From Burkholderiales bacterium Ga0077544 (lineage in GTDB: Bacteria > Pseudomonadota > Gammaproteobacteria > Burkholderiales > Burkholderiaceae_D), in assembly GCA_001464355.1 (NCBI GenBank), contig LNEU01000033.1, positions 434,001 to 498,000 on the forward strand: a stretch of DNA of 64,000 nt, given 5' to 3'. Below are positions 57,779 through 64,000 of the stretch, one piece after another. Numbering within the stretch: the stretch's first letter is position 1; each line of letters opens with the position of its first letter. The notes below the pieces were generated by a model, which saw nothing but the letters and a program-made list of their open reading frames with translations, did not search any database and was not told where the DNA came from. The position numbers and the translations under genes are program-made.

Positions 57779-59745
57779 TCCCTGAACTTGGACTAGTGGC
57801 GCTGATCCTGGCGCTATGCCTGGCATTGGTCCAAGCCACCATACCTCTGGCCGGTGCCTGGCTCGACGACCAGAGCTGGATGGGTCTGGCGCGGCCAGCC
57901 GCCTGGGGACAGTTCGCGTTTCTGCTGTTCGCATTCGCCTGCCTCGCCCACGCCTTTCTGATTGATGACTTCTCGGTCGCCTATGTGGCCCACAACTCTA
58001 ACAGCATGCTGCCCTGGTACTACAAGTTCAGCGCGGTGTGGGGCTCGCACGAAGGTTCGCTGCTCCTGTGGGTGCTGATCCTGGCAGGCTGGACATTCGC
58101 CGTCTCGATTGGCGCGCGCCAGCTTCCTCAGGCGATGCTGGCGCGTGTGCTGGCCGTTATGGGCATGATCAGCACCGGCTTCTTGCTGTTCTTGGTTGCA
58201 ACCTCCAATCCATTTTCACGCTTGCTGCCTAATGTACCGGCGGATGGCAACGACCTCAATCCGCTACTGCAGGACGTCGGCCTGATTTTCCATCCGCCCA
58301 TTCTGTACATGGGTTACGTCGGTTTCTCGGTGGCCTTCGCCTTCGCAATCGCGGCGCTGCTCGAGGGCAAGCTCGACGCCGCGTGGGCACGCTGGTCCCG
58401 GCCTTGGACCACCGCAGCATGGTCCTTTCTCGGTTTGGGCATCGGACTCGGATCATGGTGGGCGTATTCCGAGCTCGGCTGGGGCGGCTGGTGGTTCTGG
58501 GATCCGGTCGAGAACGCCTCGCTGATGCCATGGCTGGTGGGAGCAGCCCTGATGCACTCGCTGGCGGCAACCGAAAAACGCGGCGTGTTCAAAAGCTGGA
58601 CCGTGCTGCTGGCCATCGCCGCGTTCTCGCTCAGCTTGTTGGGTACGTTCCTGGTCCGCTCGGGCGTGCTGACCTCGGTACATGCGTTCGCAACGGATCC
58701 GGCACGCGGCGTGTTCATGCTGGCATTCCTGTTAACGGTGGTGGGCGGATCGCTGGCATTGTTCGCGCTGCGCGCGCCGGTCGTCAAGAGCCAGATCGGC
58801 TTCGGGATCTGGTCGCGCGAGGCGTTGGTACTTGTCAACAACCTCTTGTTGTCTGTAGCGGCAGCCATGATCCTGCTGGGCACTCTCTACCCCCTTATTC
58901 TCGACTCGCTAACCGGCACCAAGCTATCGGTCGGTCCTCCTTACTTCAACGCCCTGTTCGTGCCGCTGATGGCGCTGCTGATGACGGCGGCGGCCGTCGG
59001 TATGCTCGCGCGCTGGAAAGACACGCCGGCGCAATGGCTCGGGCGCATGCTCGTCCCGGCGATGGCGGGAAGTGTGCTGGTCGCACTGATCGCGGCCGTA
59101 CTGCATGAACGCTCGCGCTTCGCCGTGGCCGGTGTCTGCCTGCTGGCAGCGTGGATGGTGCTGGCCGGCCTACGTGACATCCTCGACAAAACGCGCCACA
59201 CGGGGCTAATCAACGGCTTGCCGACGCTCGGACGCAGCTATTGGGGTATGCACCTGGGCCACCTGGGCTTTGCCGTGTGTGCGCTGGGCGCCGTGCTGGT
59301 CACTACCGGCAGCGTAGAACGCAATCTGCGCATGGCGTCCGGCACTGCCATCGAAATGGGCGGCTATCAATTTGTATTCCTTGGCACAAAACGGATCGCG
59401 GGACCAAATTACGTGTCCGATCGAGGCGCCATACGCGTCCTGAGCGACGGCGTTGAAGTTGCCATGCTGCACCCGGAAAAGCGCGTCTACCATGCGCAGC
59501 GGGCAACCATGACCGAGGCCGGTATCCAGGCCGGCTTCACGCGTGACCTGTTCGTCGCCCTAGGCGAACAGTTGGACGACGGGGCCTGGGCTGTGCGGGT
59601 ACAGATCAAACCCTTCGTGCGCTGGATCTGGCTCGGCGCGCTGACGATGGCACTGGGGGGCTTGCTCGCGGCAACCGACCGTCGCTATCGCGCCAGAGTC
59701 GTGCCGGAGGCTGAGGGCACACACATTCAAGGAGTTCAAGCATGA
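57775..59745 (+). CDS. ccmF: Cytochrome c heme lyase subunit CcmF
   Basis: 656 residues with about 14-15 helices. The heme-handling tryptophan-rich motif [20 protein letters not shown] is intact and conserved histidines occur in [27 protein letters not shown] and [13 protein letters not shown]. CcmF with CcmH ligates heme to the apocytochrome CxxCH thiols. Length is normal. Confidence 0.96.
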   Translation: MIPELGLVALILALCLALVQATIPLAGAWLDDQSWMGLARPAAWGQFAFLLFAFACLAHAFLIDDFSVAYVAHNSNSMLPWYYKFSAVWGSHEGSLLLWVLILAGWTFAVSIGARQLPQAMLARVLAVMGMISTGFLLFLVATSNPFSRLLPNVPADGNDLNPLLQDVGLIFHPPILYMGYVGFSVAFAFAIAALLEGKLDAAWARWSRPWTTAAWSFLGLGIGLGSWWAYSELGWGGWWFWDPVENASLMPWLVGAALMHSLAATEKRGVFKSWTVLLAIAAFSLSLLGTFLVRSGVLTSVHAFATDPARGVFMLAFLLTVVGGSLALFALRAPVVKSQIGFGIWSREALVLVNNLLLSVAAAMILLGTLYPLILDSLTGTKLSVGPPYFNALFVPLMALLMTAAAVGMLARWKDTPAQWLGRMLVPAMAGSVLVALIAAVLHERSRFAVAGVCLLAAWMVLAGLRDILDKTRHTGLINGLPTLGRSYWGMHLGHLGFAVCALGAVLVTTGSVERNLRMASGTAIEMGGYQFVFLGTKRIAGPNYVSDRGAIRVLSDGVEVAMLHPEKRVYHAQRATMTEAGIQAGFTRDLFVALGEQLDDGAWAVRVQIKPFVRWIWLGALTMALGGLLAATDRRYRARVVPEAEGTHIQGVQA

Positions 59746-60281
59746 AGCGATTGTTCTTGCTGTTACCGCTGACATTGTTCTTATTGATCGCAGCGCTCCT
59801 GTATCGCGGCCTCTTCCTTGACCCCGCGAGTCTTCCCTCCGCATTGATCGGCAAGCCCTTTCCGAGCTTCGCGTTGCCAGCGCTCGACGACCCGTCGTAC
59901 ACGCTCACGCGCGACAATATCAAGGGCCGGCCGGCGCTGGTTAATGTCTGGGCGACATGGTGCACGTCCTGCAGGGAAGAACACCGGTTGTTGGCCAAAC
60001 TGGCCGGCCAGGGGATAGTAATCTATGGCGTCAATTACAAGGATGACCGGACTGCAGCCCAACGTTGGCTGCAAACCGCCTCCAATCCGTATCAGTTGAA
60101 CATGGAGGATGCAGTCGGCACGCTGGGTCTGGAGCTTGGCGTGTATGGCGCACCCGAGACTTTTCTCATCGATGGCCAGGGAATCATTCGCGAAAAATAC
60201 GTCGGCATCATCGACCAGGGTGTGTGGCAGGAAAAGCTCGCGCCGCTCTACGCCAAACTGCTGCTGGAAGCCAAGCCATGA
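59742..60281 (+). CDS. ccmG: Thiol-disulfide oxidoreductase CcmG (DsbE)
   Basis: 179 residues: N-terminal signal anchor (about 4-22) and a thioredoxin domain with the redox site WCTSC in VNVWATWCTSCREEH, GVNYKDDRTAAQRWL and the cis-Pro region GVYGAPETFLIDG with the acidic DsbE environment. It reduces apocytochrome cysteines for ligation. Overlaps ccmF and ccmH. Confidence 0.94.
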   Translation: MKRLFLLLPLTLFLLIAALLYRGLFLDPASLPSALIGKPFPSFALPALDDPSYTLTRDNIKGRPALVNVWATWCTSCREEHRLLAKLAGQGIVIYGVNYKDDRTAAQRWLQTASNPYQLNMEDAVGTLGLELGVYGAPETFLIDGQGIIREKYVGIIDQGVWQEKLAPLYAKLLLEAKP

Positions 60282-60766
60282 AGCGCTTGATCATTGCCAT
60301 TGTCCTGGGACTTGCGCTGGCAGGTATCGCGCAAGCGGGCGTCGAAACGCATGAATTCGCCGACACCGGCTTGCGTCAGCGCTATCAAGACCTGTCCGTG
60401 GTGCTGCGCTGTCCCAAGTGCCAGAACCAAAACATTGCCGAATCAAATTCACCAATTGCCAATGATCTTCGTGGCGAGGTAGTTCGCATGCTGCGTGAAG
60501 GCAAAAGCGACGAACAGATCGTTGACTTTATGGTCGCGCGCTATGGCGACTTTGTGCTGTACGATCCACCCCTGTCCCCTCGCACTGCGTTGCTGTGGCT
60601 CGGTCCCGGCATATTGCTGTTGGCGGGCAGCCTTGCTTTGGCGATTTTCGTCGCCAACCGGCGTCGGGCACGCCCAATGCAGGCAGTAGTGCTGTCCGAT
60701 GCAGACAGGCAGCGCCTGACCCGACTTTTGCAAGACTCCGCTTCATCCAATGGGCAAAACACATGA
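60278..60766 (+). CDS. ccmH: Cytochrome c maturation protein CcmH
   Basis: 162 residues: signal peptide (ending near AQA-GVE), the redox motif LRCPKC in VVLRCPKCQNQNIAESNSP, the three-helix domain (LRGEVVRMLREGKSDEQI, FMVARYGDFVLYDPP) and a C-terminal helix (about 105-130). This is the short CcmH form; its TPR part is the separate gene ccmI. Starts in the ccmG stop; a longer in-frame start at 60065 is inside ccmG. Confidence 0.93.
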   Translation: MKRLIIAIVLGLALAGIAQAGVETHEFADTGLRQRYQDLSVVLRCPKCQNQNIAESNSPIANDLRGEVVRMLREGKSDEQIVDFMVARYGDFVLYDPPLSPRTALLWLGPGILLLAGSLALAIFVANRRRARPMQAVVLSDADRQRLTRLLQDSASSNGQNT

Positions 60767-61608
60767 CTTCTTTCTGGCTCTGTGCGGGACTGCTGCTCGC
60801 GACAGCACTCGCCTTCATCCTAGTACCCCAACTGCGCAGCCGTCGCGGGTTCCATGCCAACCGTACCCGCGTTAACGTCGAACTCTACCGGGAACGTCTG
60901 CGCACGCTCGAAGTGCAGCACGAGGCCGGCACGCTCGGCGCCGCACAACTCGAAGCCGGGCGGGTCGAGGCAGCGCGCGAACTGCTCGACGACACGCAGG
61001 TTCCGCAGTCCGCGAACAGCGCACGCCGACGCGTGCTCGTTCCGCTGATCGCGGTGCTGTTGATGCCGCCGCTGGCGCTGACGCTGTATCTGCAGTGGGG
61101 TGCGCTAGACAAACTGACGGAGGCACGCCAGCAAGGCAGCGCAGCAGCGCCAAATATTGAGAAAGTCGCTAAGCACTTGGAAGCGCTGCTGGCCGCGAGA
61201 CCAGACGCCGCCGAGGGTTGGTCGTTGTTAGGTCGCGCCTACGTGGCACAAAACCGCATGGCCGAGGCGGCGCAGGCATTCGAGCGTGCAGCCACCATCG
61301 CGGGAAGGCCGGCAGACGTGCTGGGCCGGTGGGCGGAGGCCCAATATTACGCGGGCGGTCGTCAATGGACTTCTCAGTTGCAGGCGCTGACTGACGAAGC
61401 GCTCGCCGCCCACCCGCAGGAGGCGACTAGTCTGAGGCTCCTCGGGATGGCAAGGTTCCACGCCGGCCGCTACGTCGAGGCTGCTGCAAGTTGGGAACGA
61501 CTGTTGGTCACTCTTCCGGAGCGGGATCCGAGCCGTGCCGTTATTGCCAACGACATCGCACAGGCACGTCAGTTGGCCGCATCGGGCCTAAAAGGTCGAG
61601 CTCCATGA
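60763..61608 (+). CDS. ccmI: Cytochrome c maturation protein CcmI
   Basis: 281 residues: two N-terminal membrane helices (about 5-23 and 90-110) with an intervening cytoplasmic loop, then TPR repeats (about 140-260, AAEGWSLLGRAYVAQNRMAEAAQAFERA, ATSLRLLGMARFHAGRYVEAAASWERLL). CcmI presents apocytochrome to CcmFH. Overlaps ccmH by 4 nt and ends the operon. The following 260 nt to the convergent AraC gene hold no supported gene. Confidence 0.92.
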   Translation: MTSFWLCAGLLLATALAFILVPQLRSRRGFHANRTRVNVELYRERLRTLEVQHEAGTLGAAQLEAGRVEAARELLDDTQVPQSANSARRRVLVPLIAVLLMPPLALTLYLQWGALDKLTEARQQGSAAAPNIEKVAKHLEALLAARPDAAEGWSLLGRAYVAQNRMAEAAQAFERAATIAGRPADVLGRWAEAQYYAGGRQWTSQLQALTDEALAAHPQEATSLRLLGMARFHAGRYVEAAASWERLLVTLPERDPSRAVIANDIAQARQLAASGLKGRAP

Positions 61609-61868
61609 GGGACTCATTCGTGCAACGTTATCAGAATAGAGGTGCAGGTTCAGTCGCTTGACGTCATCATATACGCCGGTCTGGATAGGAGCAGCCAACC
61701 AGTTGCTATTTTTCTATACGAAGGTAGACGTAGATGAAACTTCCACTAGGGTTCCACCTACTTTTGATGCCGACATATCGTAGACGATGCGTCCAACGAC
61801 GCAGGCCAGACGCGACGATATAGGGCGAAATTATAGGAAACGTTATGAGCAGTTTTCGAAAGGGCCAC

Positions 61869-62828
61869 TTAGACCGACTTGTGATCTTGAGTTGATTTTC
61901 GATAGGCAGATGGGTCGACGCCATAAGCTTGCTTAAATGCTCGAGAGAAGCTGCCGCTGCTAGCATACCCGGTGTTACGGACCACTTGGTCCAACGATAT
62001 ATCCCCTGCCATGAGATGGGTCGCCGCTTGGCGCAACCGTAGATCGCGAAGCACCATCATAGGAGAACGTCCAATGGCGCTGGTGAATCTTACGATGAAT
62101 GCAGATCTGCTCAGGCACGCGGTCTCTGCTAGTGAGTGAATAGAATGTGCTTTGCTAGGTTGAGCAACCATTTCTGCAAATGCATGTGCGATCTTCGGAT
62201 CGCTTAGCATGGAAAAGCGTTCAACCCATACATGCATTGAGTCCAGCGATTTGCGGACTACGGCTACAATAATTTGCTTGAGCAATGCAGCGGTCATCGC
62301 ACCAGCTCCAATTTCCTGAGACATCAATTCGGCCATCGCAATTTTGAGTTTATCGTCGAGTTTATCGATGGCACTAAAGTTTTGTATTATTGGTCCAGAT
62401 AATGTTTCGAAAAGATCTGACGTCGATCCGTATAATGTCTTGAAGAGTCCACATATCATTAAAGTTTTAGGCTCAGCGTGGCCGTATGTAAAGCGAGAAA
62501 TATTGCCAACCGCTTTTAAGTCATCGACGCTTTTTATCTCCCCCCTGATATTAGCGTGTTCCTCATCATTGAATACCTCCAGCCGGAACGGACAATTAGG
62601 CGGCACTATGATAAGCGTATGAGTAAAAATCTTGACAGGTGGATCGTTAGGTAGATACATAAACCCTATTCCTTCAAGGACGTAATAAATGCCTGGCGAC
62701 TCATGTCCTTTCATTACAAGATTGCGGTCTGGGCTAAGAAGGTGTTCTGATAGGGCCACGGCTTTAACGTCTAATGTTGCGATTAAATGGTTTAAACCCC
62801 ACGCAGAAATTCTTGAAGCAGACTTCAT
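61869..62828 (-). CDS. AraC-family transcriptional regulator (cupin_6 type), copy A
   Basis: 319 residues. An N-terminal AraC-binding cupin-like domain (about 1-190, with SPGIYYVLEGIGFMY and LIIVPPNCPFRLEVF) and a C-terminal pair of helix-turn-helices (about 215-310, SLAETACLSRSAFIVRFTSAIGRSPMMVLRDLR and LDQVVRNTGYASSGSFSRAF). Inducer unknown. Tandem with a close paralogue 65 nt upstream and convergent with the ccm operon. Confidence 0.92.
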   Translation of the reverse strand: MKSASRISAWGLNHLIATLDVKAVALSEHLLSPDRNLVMKGHESPGIYYVLEGIGFMYLPNDPPVKIFTHTLIIVPPNCPFRLEVFNDEEHANIRGEIKSVDDLKAVGNISRFTYGHAEPKTLMICGLFKTLYGSTSDLFETLSGPIIQNFSAIDKLDDKLKIAMAELMSQEIGAGAMTAALLKQIIVAVVRKSLDSMHVWVERFSMLSDPKIAHAFAEMVAQPSKAHSIHSLAETACLSRSAFIVRFTSAIGRSPMMVLRDLRLRQAATHLMAGDISLDQVVRNTGYASSGSFSRAFKQAYGVDPSAYRKSTQDHKSV

Positions 62829-62893
62829 TGTAAAAATTCCTATGTTCGCATTACAGGTGAGGAAAACCGGTTAGTTCCTTTAACATTCGTTGA

Positions 62894-63850
62894 CTAAATA
62901 GAAGATTCGTCCGGCCTTAAATCTCGATAAGTTGACGGATCGACCCCGTAACAGGTACGAAAAGCTTTTACGAAGCTGCTGCGACTAGAGTAGCCAGCAT
63001 TTCGCAAGATCTGCTCAACCGGTAAATTACTCATCTGCAACTGCAAAGCAGCTTGACGCATGCGTAGCTCTCTAAGGAGGGTCATCGGAGATTGCCCAAC
63101 CGCTCTGTTAAATCTAGCTATGAATGTTGACCTACCCATACAAGCCCCCGTTGCTAGCGTATGAATTGAATGCGCCTTTCCCGGTTGGACAACCATGTTC
63201 GCAAACGCAAGAGCCACTTGAGGGTCGCTTAACACTGAGACGCGCCCGGCCCAGGAGGTGAGGGGGCTGAAAGATCGGCGAACTAAAGTGACGATGATTT
63301 CTTTGAGGAGAGCAGCAGTCATTGCACCGGCAGCAACCTCATGGGACATCAGCTCAGCCATTACCGACTTCAACTTCATATCAAGTCGATCATCAGCCTT
63401 AAATTCTTCGATGACCGGCTCAGCTAACGTTTCGAATAGCCCCATTGATTTGCAATAAAGCGTTCGGAAAAAAACACAAAAAACAATTGTCTTGGGATTT
63501 CTAGTCCCTGCAGAAAAAGTGCCCACCGAATTTGCTCGTTCTATGGGCTCGAAGCGGTCGACCGCTACACATTCTCTTGATGCATTCTGTTCACACGTCT
63601 CTAGACTGAACGAATAGTTTGGAGGCACGATAATCAGCGTGTGGGGCGCTACGGCAATAGGTGGATCTCCACGAAAATGCATTAGGCCTGCGCCCTCCAT
63701 CACATAGTAAATACATGGCGTTTCATACTCTCTCACGTTCAAACGGCATCCAGGGCTCACCAGACACTCCGAAAATGAAACTAGTTGCACGTCGAGTTCA
63801 GCTATCAAACTGTTCAAAGTAGAAGCGGAAGTTTTAAAACCAGCCTTCAT
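62894..63850 (-). CDS. AraC-family transcriptional regulator, copy B
   Basis: 318 residues, same architecture as copy A and clearly its paralogue: for example TPCIYYVMEGAGLMHF against SPGIYYVLEGIGFMY, and the DNA-binding part VEQILRNAGYSSRSSFVKAFRTCYGVDPS. AAGGAAC upstream supports ATG 63850 rather than an ATG at 63886. The cupin half has diverged more than the DNA-binding half. Beyond it 63,851-64,000 is AT-rich and holds nothing I can support. Confidence 0.92.
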   Translation of the reverse strand: MKAGFKTSASTLNSLIAELDVQLVSFSECLVSPGCRLNVREYETPCIYYVMEGAGLMHFRGDPPIAVAPHTLIIVPPNYSFSLETCEQNASRECVAVDRFEPIERANSVGTFSAGTRNPKTIVFCVFFRTLYCKSMGLFETLAEPVIEEFKADDRLDMKLKSVMAELMSHEVAAGAMTAALLKEIIVTLVRRSFSPLTSWAGRVSVLSDPQVALAFANMVVQPGKAHSIHTLATGACMGRSTFIARFNRAVGQSPMTLLRELRMRQAALQLQMSNLPVEQILRNAGYSSRSSFVKAFRTCYGVDPSTYRDLRPDESSI

Positions 63851-64000
63851 TGCATTGTTCCTTGAAGCTCGGTTTGTTTTTTGCAATATAGAAGGTTAAA
63901 AAACACAATGATCACTTTTTACGCCCCGAGCCCGTCGCGCTACGCGTCGTGAATTCCCCACGAGAAAATTTAATATATACCAATGTATGTGATTCAGTCA

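Larger units (their letters stand above)
43327..64000. mobile_element. Genomic island inserted at tRNA-Phe, left 20.7 kb (right end outside window)
   Basis: Starts at the tRNA-Phe 3' fragment. From here the content changes to an AlpA-like excision regulator, XRE regulators, orphan and decayed genes, a broken TnpB, and metabolic cargo (P460 cytochromes, ccm operon, AraC regulators). Composition is AT-rich to about 51.8 kb and clearly GC-rich across ccm (55-61.6 kb), indicating a mosaic of at least two sources. No integrase, relaxase or intact tRNA-Phe is seen, so the right end and the mobility genes should lie beyond 64,000 or be lost. The right boundary given is simply the window end. Confidence 0.7.

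Noticed and set aside
60065-60277. Long in-frame start for ccmH inside ccmG
   Set aside because: Lies within ccmG; the real start at 60,278 overlaps the ccmG stop and opens a proper signal peptide.

Overview
The window reads as a betaproteobacterial chromosome, most likely Oxalobacteraceae (Herminiimonas/Janthinobacterium-like). This rests on gatCAB divergent from mreBCD-mrdA-rodA-rlpA, a metX-metW pair, the rsmI / lpoA-like / yraN / diaA / dolP block, lemA next to an M48 protease, and hemA-prfA-prmC on one strand. Base composition looks moderate (mid-fifties percent GC by eye, not computed). Genus assignment is inference.

Positions 1-43,280 are core genome. After a truncated chromate transporter come metX-metW, preceded by a SAM-II-like riboswitch and an intrinsic terminator. 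Next are ampG, cheV, an rlmI that has lost its methyltransferase domain, a DUF6352 gene with a MOT1-type molybdate transporter, an MFS exporter, a Tat-exported PhoX-like phosphatase, xth and pyrE. Two poorly characterised envelope proteins follow, then gatCAB, the rod-shape/elongasome cluster and the envelope-maintenance block. The core ends with a release-factor/heme block (hemA, prfA, dsbB, prmC), a three-gene signalling operon (OmpR-type regulator, LysM-FecR protein, CHASE2 histidine kinase), a small membrane protein with a clear promoter, and psiF.

At 43,282-43,326 lies the 3' part of a tRNA-Phe gene (anticodon loop to CCA) followed by its terminator. To its right gene content and base composition change abruptly. 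I read this as the left junction of a genomic island that runs past the window end; no integrase or intact tRNA-Phe is visible. The left island arm (43.3-51.8 kb) is AT-richer: an AlpA-like regulator, orphan genes, XRE regulators, an XRE-ImmA metallopeptidase operon with an unknown partner, striking inverted repeats, and decayed genes. The right arm (51.8-63.9 kb) carries two cytochrome P460 genes, a decayed third P460 copy, a cytochrome b561, a broken TnpB, a complete and clearly GC-richer ccmABCDEFGHI operon, and two tandem paralogous AraC regulators.

The most coherent new story is the island's cargo: P460 cytochromes (c-type, CxxCH, exported; family activity is hydroxylamine/NO oxidation) travel with a full System I cytochrome c maturation operon that could attach their heme, plus a b-type membrane electron carrier and AraC regulators. 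The other candidate is the XRE-ImmA operon with a conserved-looking partner, which has toxin-antitoxin/defence architecture but no recognised effector.
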